Assembly: GCA_022925895.1 (NCBI GenBank)
Contig: JAKSYS010000395.1
Coordinates: 1-57,187 of the forward strand
Reading direction: 5' to 3'
Origin: Fragilaria crotonensis
Lineage: Eukaryota > Bacillariophyta > Fragilariophyceae > Fragilariales > Fragilariaceae
DNA: 57,187 bases
The notes under the pieces are model-generated. The model was not told where the DNA came from. It ran no database searches and worked only from the letters and a program-made list of their open reading frames with translations. This document shows, piece after piece, positions 1 to 8,665 of this stretch. The position numbers and the translations under genes are program-made. Each line of letters opens with the position of its first letter. Positions within the stretch are counted from its first letter, which is position 1.

Positions 1-781
1 GGGCATATGATAGTGGCATAGATAATGCATATCGCCTCGTGCCTCGTGCCTCGTTATTGTACTTCAGTACAGTATACGTACAGTATCATGTTTGCGGCAA
101 TGCGGCCTATGTCACATACTCACACACATGTAACTTTGATACACTCGGTGTACCGCTCTATATACGTGTATTGATACAACATGCTGTTCTCTGTTCGATC
201 TACTACCAGGTACTGTACTACTACTTTTATGTACTGTAGTATATGCATTTGTCTTACTCGCCCAGACGCAGCGTTTGCTTCTATACTCAATACTTGTATG
301 TCATATATGTTCCCTTGAACTGTAGTACCAGGTATCAGTTTCGTTCGTGTTCCGTACTTGCGGGAAACGGACACTGCAAATGTCACAACTGAGTTCCCAT
401 TTGCCCATGTACAGAATGATACAGCCAGAGACTGCGATTCTCCATGTGCTACAAGTACCGTAGTGCAACGTACTTGTTGCATTTAAAGATCGATAGATGT
501 GTTTCATTCGTAGTAGCATGGTACTGGTACTCGCACATGGTACTTAAAGTATCTCTTGTACTGTACCAGTACTCCGATTATTACATACTGTACCAGGTAC
601 AAGTAGTAGTACTCGGAGTACATTGTTTTGCAGATGATACGAACCACGAAACATAGCTGGAGCTCATCCCTCATGTTCATCAAAGCCATTCGTTCAACAG
701 GGTTCGATGTAGACCCTTAAGGGGAGCAGTCTGAGTAGATTCCATTTAAGCTGATTCTATGCAAAATTACAACACAGCAGT
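1..781. other. Intergenic, GTAC-rich, no gene seen
   Basis: No reading frame here has coding character. The stretch holds a perfect 3 x 7 bp array (gcctcgt) at 34-54. It also holds dense GTAC-containing words between about 60 and 620, many of them palindromic (for example gtaccaggtac near 590-601). Nothing else is supported. Confidence 0.6.
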
Positions 782-1730
782 TTAAAAGGTGACATCACGC
801 TTGATCCCAACATTGGCTCCGCTGATGCTAGTGCCATCCAATGGCAAGTTCACATTGGCGGTCCAGGCACCATCCTCCCATTCAACATTGATGCTGTCGT
901 TAGGCTTCAACGTCGCAGTCAATTGCGAGTCGTCTCCCAAGTTGCGCTCCCATTCGACGGAAATATCTCCATTGTTGTTGATGGTTGGGGCGACTCGATT
1001 GCGGTCGTCAATTTGTTGCGAGATGGTGACTTCTTGGTTGTCCTTGGAGGCAACCAGCTTAATGCCAGTCTTTCCGGCTGTGTGAGCAATCTCAACTTCT
1101 TGGTTCTCAACCGAGGCGGTGAGCTTGACATCTGTGTTGCCGTTGTTGTAGTTTACAACGACATCACGAGTATCTTCGTCCAGGTTGAAGCGAGGGTTGA
1201 CGGTAACACGAGCACCGTTCAAGTCCAAGCCCTTGGTAGCTTCCACACTCTTCACATTGAATCCACTTCCAGCATTGGCAACAACTCGAAGGGAAATGTC
1301 GTTCGCCTCATTTTCGGCATCGAGCTCTAGGGCTGGATTGCCGAAGTCTTGTCCTTCTACCTCAGCGCGAGCCGAGACTCCCCATCCAGAAATATCAGTG
1401 CGTGCCTTACCCCAGATAGAACGTGGTAGAGAAGCGATGTCGGTGGTTGGACGAGCGGAGGCTTCAATTCCGTAGCTGAGCTCGACGTCTCCAGAGTTGG
1501 ATGATGCTTCCCATTTCAAGGTTGGGTCGAGACCATCAAGTCCATCAAAACTTCCATCGCGGACAGAGATCTATAGTAGAACGCATTGGTTGTGTTTAGA
1601 ATCCATAGGTGTGCTTAGTTCGAGTCCGCAGCAGCCCAGCGTCCACTCCGCCTTTTCTTACCGATAGTTGAGGCTTTCCGGCAGAGGCAACGCCAACAAT
1701 TGCGAGGAGGGCAATGGATGTGAACTTCAT
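782..1730 (-). CDS. Secreted beta-strand-rich protein, family member A
   Basis: Two exons: 1730-1662 (23 codons) and 1570-782, joined by a 91-nt GT-AG intron (donor GTAAGA, acceptor CTATAG), phase 0; 285 aa. The start is the ATG at 1730 because it opens a classic signal peptide ending near VASAG. The mature part is a chain of short alternating-hydrophobic segments separated by N/D-G turns (for example DVVVNYNNG, DISVEWERN, SINVEWEDG), with an internal near-duplicate around TDVKLTAS / TGIKLVAS. It ends in an aromatic Phe. This suggests an all-beta protein, possibly a beta-barrel; that is inference and I do not recognise a named family. Member B at 2385-3330 has the same exon lengths and near-identical exon 2, in divergent orientation. 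No ASAFAP-like plastid motif follows the signal peptide. Confidence 0.85.
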
Positions 1731-2384
1731 GATTCCTTGTTGCTCGTTTGAGTTTGTGACAAGAATGGATTTTGTGACCCCGAGAGATTCTTCGCTCTCG
1801 TCATCATGCTTGAGCCGTTTGAAGTTTTTGATGATTTTCCATTGGTCTGACATTTGGTGTCACCGTGGTGTCAAAAGATACCACGTGTGTTCACGTAACT
1901 AAATATTTGAATGTTGACATTTTTCTGGTTCGAAGATCCAACAAATCTTGGAGCAACGTTTGTTGACTAATTCCATGAGTTGTCGCTCAATCAGTAGATT
2001 TCAATAGAATCAAACAACTTCGAAAGGAATTCTCTGATCGTCGACCATCGAGATCTTCGTTTCAACATGAGTACGCCTGAGTCCGAAGTCCTGATTACGA
2101 AGTATTTTCATGCTCCTGAAGTTGGTTCGTCCGGTGCACCGATGTCCTGTAACTGCATGCTGCATGCTAAGACGCATGAATTAATATTAGGTATGGCGTA
2201 GTTTGGGAAATGTGGGACGGAAGTACAAGTACCAGTAGATGTCACGCATCGGGCTTCCCATGTTGACACCTCGAAGGTATCTTTCCTCGCGACTCGCGAG
2301 GGTGGAGGAGGTGTCAGTCTCACAATTTCGTTTGAGCTTCCAACGTCACCGGCAACCAAGGCGACTACCACCACAAGCAAAATC
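1731..2384. promoter_or_regulatory. Shared divergent 5' region of members A and B
   Basis: These 654 bases separate the start codons of two head-to-head paralogues, so both promoters must lie here. An acaagtaccagtag-type GTAC word occurs near 2225-2240. I see no clear TATA box or other named site. An antisense frame at 2108-2419 is treated as a shadow. Confidence 0.5.
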
Positions 2385-3330
2385 ATGAAGGTCTCAGCCA
2401 TTGCACTCCTTTCCATCATCGGCGTTGTCGCTGCCGGAAAACCTCAGCTCTCGGTAAGATTGCATGAACGCAGATCGTGATTTGCACAGAAACTACAGTG
2501 GTGTTTCTATCAGTTTGCTAACATTTATTTGGTTATCTCAGATCTCTGTCCGCGATGGAAGTTTTGATGGACTTGATGGTCTTGACCCAACCTTGAAATG
2601 GGAAGCATCATCCAACTCCGGAGATGTCGAGCTCAGCTACGGAATCGAAGCATCCGCTCGTCCTACCACTGACATTGCCTCCCTCCCACGATCCATCTGG
2701 GGTAAGGCTCGCACCGACGTTTCTGGATGGGGAGTCTCGGCTCGCGCTGAGGTTCACGGACAAGACTATGGCAATGCTGATGTGGAGCTCGATGCCGACA
2801 ATGAGGCGAACGACATTTCCCTTCGAGTTGTTGCCAATGCTGGAGGTGGATTCAATGTGAAGAGCGTGGAGGCTACCAAGGGCTTGGACGTGAACGGTGC
2901 TCGTGTTACCGTCAACCCTCGCTTTAACCTTGAGGACGATACCCGCGATGTTGTCGTGAACTACAACAACGGTAACACCGACGTCAAGCTCACTGCTTCT
3001 GCTGATAACCAAGAAGTTGAGGTCGCTCACAAGGCCGGAAAGACTGACATTAAGCTGGTTGCCTCCAAGGACAACCAAGAAGTCACCATCTCGCAACAAA
3101 TTGACGACCGCAATCGAGTCGCCCCAACCATCAACAACAATGGAGATATTTCCGTCGAATGGGAGCGCAACTTGGGAGACGACTCGCAATTGACTGCCAC
3201 TTTGAAGCCAAACGACAGCATCAATATTGAATGGGAGGATGGTGCCTGGACCGCCAATGTGAACTTGCCATTGGATGGCACTACCATCAGCGGAGCCAAT
3301 GTTGGAATCAAGCGCGATGTACAGTTCTAG
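2385..3330 (+). CDS. Secreted beta-strand-rich protein, family member B
   Basis: Exons 2385-2453 (23 codons) and 2542-3330, with an 88-nt GT-AG intron (GTAAGAT...TCTCAG) in phase 0; 285 aa. An apparent in-frame ATG at 2464 lies inside the intron. The true start at 2385 gives the signal peptide MKVSAIALLSIIGVVAAG, matching member A's exon 1 in length and splice phase. The mature protein has the same run of about 14 short beta-type segments and N/D-G turns, and ends IKRDVQF. It is acidic, with no cysteine-rich or catalytic motif visible. Function unknown; a secreted or membrane beta protein is inferred from the pattern. Exon 2 is close to member A even at synonymous sites, while the introns do not align. 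Confidence 0.88.
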
Positions 3331-3914
3331 GCCGTTCTTCGCCTGCTACAGAATGTCTGTTCGTCTAACCTCACATCCCATGTGTACTAGTATCACAGGA
3401 GACCACACAGCACCCACTTTATATTCAATCAATCAAAGGAACTCACTGCTAGCATATAGAAATTAAGATGTCAAAACCAGGACCAGCATGATTGTTATTG
3501 ATCTTCCATTTCTGAAGGTGATCTGCCATCAGAGACAGACTCTCGACTTTAAAAGACGTTGCCCGAAGTTCAGAATTGGTCGGAATACACATTTTAGGTG
3601 CCTTTCTGTAGTGCGGCGTCGGATGAAAACAATGAAGTATTCGCCTGCATTCCACGATCGTTCTTCATAGGACAACGCTACAAGCATACGATTGCACTGT
3701 TGACGGTCTCTTGTGTGAATAGATAGCAGACCGTTAAAGTAACGCTTCAAGATTCGAGATCGGACATCGGACTCGAGGTAAACTCTGTGATCAGCACGCC
3801 AAACACGCACATGCGCACATGCGCATACACAAAATACACGAACAATTTTGCAGCATCCACATTCAATGATCACAAAAACACCACAACAACTTTGATTATT
3901 TCAAGGGTTGGGTG
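3331..3914. other. Intergenic between members B and C
   Basis: These 584 bases contain the 3' end of member B and the 5' region of member C. A short alternating cacatgcgcacatgcgcat stretch lies near 3805-3830. I see no gene, RNA or clear promoter element. Confidence 0.5.
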
Positions 3915-5093
3915 ATGATGAAATTCTTTGCTACCACAATCTTCATTATAGCTGTTGGTCTTGCTTCGGCGGATATTCCAAGGCCTCAGATAACGGTAAG
4001 AATAGGATCCTTGTTGTTGGTGTTTCAAAAATGGCTCAGTTCTGTGCCGAACTGATGACGATGTGTTGTCTAACACATCACATTTGTTCATGCTTGTGTC
4101 GAGCTCAGGTCGGACTCAGTAACTCGGGTCTTGGAAAATTTTCGAACGGGCGTCTCGGTGGATTGGAACCTGGCCTTAAGTGGCAGACAGAAGGTTCAAC
4201 CCCTGAATTTGATTGGGAGGTAAGTGTTAAGAAATCTATTTGCTTTCCTGCGATTGGATCCCTTTGTGCTGATATGGGTTTAGCTTACATGTTGACACCC
4301 ATCTTGATTGGCCAACACCACTGAATCCAATGATTCCAATGCTACGTGGAGTAGGCAGGTGTCGATGTTTCCCTTGAGGATATCAACACCGTGCCGTATT
4401 CGTACTGGGCCAAGATTAAGCGCAAGGTGAAGGGATTTGTCGTATCGGCTCGTGGTGCATCCGATTCGAGCGACCTACAAACGATTGATGTTGATATTCG
4501 CGCAGATGGACCCTCCACGTCGCTTCAAGTGACTGGAACTTTAGGTAAGTGGACAATGCTGGAGAACCTTTTCAGGCTTTCATGTGGAGTAAGGATTGAG
4601 TGACCTTGATGATGTTCTCACGCTGGTACGACCCTTTCGACTCGTATTTATAAGCTATGGACTCTTCCTCGCCAGCTGCCTCAACGTACTCAGTGGGAAA
4701 GTTGAATTTCCGACAAACGATTGGCCTTCCTGCCGGTAGAATCACCGTCAGTCCCCGTTACAACGTGCGTTCGAGCAAGGCTGATGTCGGCGTTGGATTT
4801 GCCAGGGGCAGTACCTCCATCAGCATCGACACTGCCACTAAAAAGGTAACCTCGCTCAAATGGTCGGTGATAAGAGTCTTATTATTCCATCTGTCAGTAC
4901 TTCTGGCAAAGTGGATGTTTCGTTACAACGCAGTTTTGATGACTTTGGGACCATTACGACGTCCATCAAGCCCTCGGAGTCGATCAATATCAAGTGGGAA
5001 GAAGGACCTTACGTGGCCAGTCTCCATGCTCCAATTGATGGTTTCAGCATTGACAAGGTTGATGTCAGCATCAAGAGAAGAGTCGATCTCTAA
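3915..5093 (+). CDS. Secreted beta-strand-rich protein, family member C (frameshifted)
   Basis: Four exons: 3915-3995, 4109-4219, 4355-4544 and 4676-5093. All introns are GT-AG, and exon 3 ends in phase 1 (G/CT restores Ala). Start is ATG 3915 or 3918, followed by a signal peptide (KFFATTIFIIAVGLASA). The spliced product aligns along its length with A and B: LGGLEPGLKWQ with LDGLDPTLKWE, GRITVSPRYNV with ARVTVNPRFNL, and SINIKWEEG with SINIEWEDG. Exon 4 changes frame near 4846-4852: upstream reads VTS in one frame, while the homologous LAQMVGDKS continues in the frame expected if one base were missing. So the gene is either mildly broken or carries an assembly deletion. It has two more introns than A and B and is clearly diverged from them. 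Function unknown. Confidence 0.75.
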
Positions 5094-5430
5094 GCCACTG
5101 GATCGGAAAAATCGTGGTACGATTGAATATTCGACGTAAATTTCGTAGCTAGCATTTTGATTCCACATCCAACCTTTCTTTGCTAATGAGCTTTGCAAGT
5201 TTCTGTCATCCACGGAACTAATTTGATTGGAACTTCCTCGTCCTCCGGGCACTCGGAACACCAATTCACACTTCCATGTGGTATCGACCCAAAGAAACCT
5301 AAAAGTTCCGTCACTACTGTCTCATCCACAGTTTCTTCGGTGCCAACGTTTGTTGATATTGCTGTCGACCACGTCGACCTGTCCATTTCTTTTTGTATCT
5401 GTAGAAGTCGTCGAGTCGCAAAGAGTGTCA
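5094..5430. other. Convergent 3' gap
   Basis: These 337 bases separate the ends of member C (plus) and the GT64-like gene (minus). There is no GTAC cluster and no supported reading frame. It must contain both 3' UTRs; no poly(A) signal could be assigned with confidence. Confidence 0.5.
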
Positions 5431-6624
5431 TCAGACTCGAGGCCTTTGCCGACAACATTGCAGGCCCGCCATCCCTTTATTGACGTAGTTGTGATTATCT
5501 CGCAGTAGTTTTCGTTTCCCGGTTGTTCCCTCTGATTTGACATTTGAGGGGAACAAACGTGGCGGCTGTCCGCTGAGTTGAGTCAGGAGCATGGAAATGG
5601 CCAATCGTTCATCCGAGGGCGACAACGCGGACGCGGTGAAGCGATGTAAGCTTTGCAGTACCGGATGGGAAAGGAAACAGAGATAATTGCGATGCACGAT
5701 AAAGTAATGCAGATCTGCAATCTGGATATCGGCTTTCGATTGAGTTATTGATTCGGCTGTCTCGTGTTTGCAAAAGGGTAGCCACGATGGCGTATCTCCT
5801 GTGTTCGTTGCTGCAAATGCCAGAGGTTGACTTTTCGTGACTTTCCACCCCTTCGATGCGACAACCGAATCCGAATGGCGCTTCCATAACTCTAAACCAG
5901 CTTCCAAGCCGCGATAGTTAGCCTTGTTGGGACTGTTGCCATTCATCCAAACGACGGCCTCTTCGTGGATGGGCACATCAATTACCCTCGAGCTGGCAGA
6001 AAACTCCAACTTAACGAGATGCGTCGCATCGGCATGCCATGTTAAGAGACGATCTCCATATTTGGCCTCTTCGTGCAACGTTGCATTGGAGGACGGTGGT
6101 AGCAAGACAAGTATTTGCGATACCTCTGGGTACGTTACCCATGACAGCAGATTCAAAAACAGGGTTCGTAGGTTGTCACCGCTAAAGGTCACCAACATTG
6201 TATACTTCGAAACATGACACGCTGTTCTGGGGGCAGTAGTGCATTCTTGCTGTTGCTGTTGCTGCTGCTTCTTGATTGATGCTATTGGCATGTGGAGATG
6301 ATTGTTCAAAGCCTTCGTAAATCCAAATCGTCCCAGTCGAGGCCTACTTCCAACACTCGCTCCGTCAGACAGAACACGAGCGGTGTTCGCATTAACGGGA
6401 CATAGATCAAGCATCGCTGCCGATTCCTTTACGAGTCGCGAAAATACCACTTCTTCCTTGAGTAGGTCTTGCAACAGGACTCGCGGATTGTATGGATGAT
6501 CCTGCAGGGGCACTTCACTGTGTTTCTCCATCAAATCGTGCAAATGCATCAAGTTTGCCGCCAATCCCAGTAAGGCGAGACTCAGCGCAAAGCCGATGAG
6601 ATATGCAAAGGTTCGATTCGCCAT
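5431..6624 (-). CDS. GT64 (exostosin-like) glycosyltransferase-family protein, degenerate DXD
   Basis: Single exon, 397 aa. An N-terminal membrane anchor (about residues 7-24) fits a Golgi type II protein. A stem follows with a seven-glutamine tract (120-126). From about 140 it resembles the GT64 domain of EXT/EXTL proteins: YTMLVTFSGDN opens the fold, and EEAVVWMNGN then LEAGLELWKRHSDSVVASKGW parallels the family's EAV-DDD...ELEFAF-W---PD-IVGF block. HYFIVHRNYLCFL and SDERLAISMLL parallel the later acceptor-side motifs. The metal-binding DDD/DXD is replaced by NGN at 228-230, so normal metal-dependent transfer is doubtful. The family match is from memory of motifs; the loss of DXD is seen directly. 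Confidence 0.65.
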   Translation of the reverse strand: MANRTFAYLIGFALSLALLGLAANLMHLHDLMEKHSEVPLQDHPYNPRVLLQDLLKEEVVFSRLVKESAAMLDLCPVNANTARVLSDGASVGSRPRLGRFGFTKALNNHLHMPIASIKKQQQQQQQECTTAPRTACHVSKYTMLVTFSGDNLRTLFLNLLSWVTYPEVSQILVLLPPSSNATLHEEAKYGDRLLTWHADATHLVKLEFSASSRVIDVPIHEEAVVWMNGNSPNKANYRGLEAGLELWKRHSDSVVASKGWKVTKSQPLAFAATNTGDTPSWLPFCKHETAESITQSKADIQIADLHYFIVHRNYLCFLSHPVLQSLHRFTASALSPSDERLAISMLLTQLSGQPPRLFPSNVKSEGTTGKRKLLRDNHNYVNKGMAGLQCCRQRPRV

Positions 6625-7569
6625 TTCCAGCTACTTTTCTTATTCGTTGCTGAACCTCTGAACGGCTCGGTCCTCTCAAAGTCACTATCGGTCTCTTCTC
6701 TGTTATCTACTAGTAGAGCTAGTACAAGTAGTGCGATTCACGATTCCCAGATGCGAAACGACTTCATCGCACTGGAGTGCAGTACACAAAACGCGGAGTT
6801 GAACACATGAAAATGTAGGTAGTATAATAGACTACAGTACCATACCAGGTACTAGTACTTCCGTACGGAGTATCGATGAATTGATAACTCATACGTCATG
6901 CAGTCATGCATGTACATGTACATTATCGGGACTTGCGTACTTGTACTTGTACTCGTACGACACTACAGATAATTTATTGGGCTGCGGCGACAAGTGACTC
7001 GTGACTCCTGACCTTTTGACGAAGTAATTGTGTCTCATTTCGCATATCGCATATCGCATATCCGATGAATACTGCTTATCGTACCCTCTACTTGTACGCA
7101 AGTCCGATTTCCACCATGCCCCTCACTCAGAGCTCTGCATTTTCATGTGAGTTCCTCGCCAGAATCATTCACATGAAGTACATATAAAAAATATATGCAT
7201 AATTTTATATACTAAAAGATAGGAGACATTTTACCGAGGACAAGGGTCCTGGAAGCCTGAGGCGTTTGCTGCCCTATGACACTAAAAAAATATGACCCCT
7301 ACTACGTCGTAGATTGTACTCCGTACTCCGTACAATGACATAGTCCAAAATGGTCTGGCAACACACCTCTACTCGGAGTGCTAAACTTCAAAACATACCC
7401 CATACGTATGGGGTATGGGTATGGAGCATATCGTCTATCGTCATATCTGTCCCATAGATATATACTGGAGTACTCCAGTATCAAGCTAAATCTCGTGTTG
7501 CCGGACGAGCCAGTGGTCCGACAAAATACCCAACTACGGAATACGTGTACTGGAATACTTGGAGGAGCA
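6625..7569. other. Intergenic with GTAC island and heptamer array
   Basis: This is the 5' flank of the GT64-like gene. GTAC-rich words cluster at about 6710-6960 and 7310-7480. A perfect 3 x 7 bp array (cgcatat) lies at 7041-7061. The palindrome catacccc-atacgtat-ggggtatg sits near 7392-7417. No gene is supported. Confidence 0.5.
7041..7061. repeat. Heptamer array (cgcatat)x3
   Basis: Three perfect consecutive copies of a 7-base unit in intergenic DNA. Confidence 0.9.
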
Positions 7570-7577
7570 CATTAAAC

Positions 7578-7982
7578 CAAGGGTGGCAAGCATTCCCAAA
7601 TCGGGTTTTTCAAATCGGGTTTATCTCAAAAACCCGATTTCGCAAAATCGCCACTAAATCGGGTTTTTGGTTTTAATTGCACTGTATACTGTGCACTGCA
7701 CTGTGAACTGAGCAATTCCGGTTCACAGGTCACTGTTCATCACATAAATGGAATCTGTCACATCCCATATCGATCTCACTATCTCACATTGATTCGATTC
7801 ATTGATCATTGATGATCTTTGCGACCATTGGCTCCTCCTCATTTGTATGGATTTATCTACTATTTGTACCAAAATTTTGTGTGTGAAGCAAAAACCTGAT
7901 TTCGCATGAAATCGGGTTTAACTGGTTTAAACCAAAAACCTTCCATATCCCGCTTGACGGAATCGGGTTTTTGCCACCCTTG
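7578..7982. mobile_element. hAT-like MITE (non-autonomous DNA transposon)
   Basis: The 405-bp element has perfect 12-bp terminal inverted repeats, CAAGGGTGGCAA at the left and TTGCCACCCTTG at the right. It is bounded by a perfect 8-bp direct repeat, CATTAAAC (7570-7577 and 7983-7990). An 8-bp target-site duplication with TIRs beginning CA-G is the hallmark of the hAT superfamily. Both ends carry several copies, in both orientations, of an 11-mer close to aaatcgggttt (near 7598, 7612, 7629, 7653, 7890, 7909 and 7961), like the subterminal transposase-binding repeats of hAT elements. It has no coding capacity, so it must have moved with a transposase encoded elsewhere. Confidence 0.88.
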
Positions 7983-7990
7983 CATTAAAC

Positions 7991-8665
7991 CGTCATCTTC
8001 AGACCTAAAGCGGCACAACTATACCGTTGGCGTTGTTTCTACTGGTGGCTGGTGGTACTTGCACCCAGGGGTTAAGGAACTTTGACTCATGTCTCCGTAG
8101 ATTCTACTCGATTTGTTACTAGATGATCCAGAATTCCGGAACCTCCCCTTCATAACCTTCTCGTTTTATCAGCGAGCCCCTGCAAGTAAACTGCATGAAA
8201 AAGTTACAGGCATATTCGGTATACTGGATACGACATACGACGTACGTACGAGGAACATGTATCGAGGAAATGAGCGACGGAACCTATGTCATTCTCGGTG
8301 TAGGTCAGGTCATAGGTCATAGGTCATAGGTCATAGGTCATAGAGGTCATAGTAGTAGCACGTACCGGTAGTACTGGAATATTCAGAAGTAGAGTCGCAG
8401 AGATTCTTACCAAGGCGATGCACCTGATAAGTAAGTCAATGAAGTGGGTCTACTTTTTATAGGTGACATACCTGCCATCAGAAAATGTTCCCATTTGGTA
8501 TACCGCTGCATTCTCTAGCTGGACTGGTCCAAGGGCATCTCACCCAGGAGCCAGGAGGCATGAGAGCGAAACGACGTATCTACTAGATCACTAAATTTCT
8601 TTTACTTCGACTTCCTCCAAATAGTGCTTTTAAGTCCTGCGTACTTTTACCGTCCCCAAACAAGT
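7991..8665. other. Intergenic 3' of the oxidoreductase gene, no gene seen
   Basis: Contains a heptamer array (8302-8350) and a few GTAC words near 8240 and 8360-8370 (gtaccggtagtac). No frame here is convincing. Confidence 0.5.
8302..8350. repeat. Heptamer array (aggtcat)n
   Basis: Five perfect consecutive copies of aggtcat at 8307-8341. A partial copy precedes them, and one more copy follows after a 2-base insertion. Confidence 0.9.

Larger units (their letters stand above)
782..3330. repeat. Inverted gene duplication (arms 782-1570 and 2542-3330)
   Basis: Each 789-base arm is the second exon of member A or B. By eye the arms match at well over 90 percent of bases in the last 170 positions, including third codon positions. 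The 971-base spacer holds both first exons, both introns and the shared 5' region. First exons are visibly less alike and the introns are unrelated, so the strong identity is confined to exon 2. Confidence 0.8.

Noticed and set aside
2108-2419. 103-codon minus-strand frame with a hydrophobic start resembling a signal peptide
   Set aside because: It overlaps exon 1 of member B in antisense, and its hydrophobic part is the complement of that signal peptide and 5' region.
8302-8350. Possible CRISPR array
   Set aside because: The units are contiguous with no spacers, and the genome is eukaryotic. The same holds for the other heptamer arrays and the 47-bp repeat.
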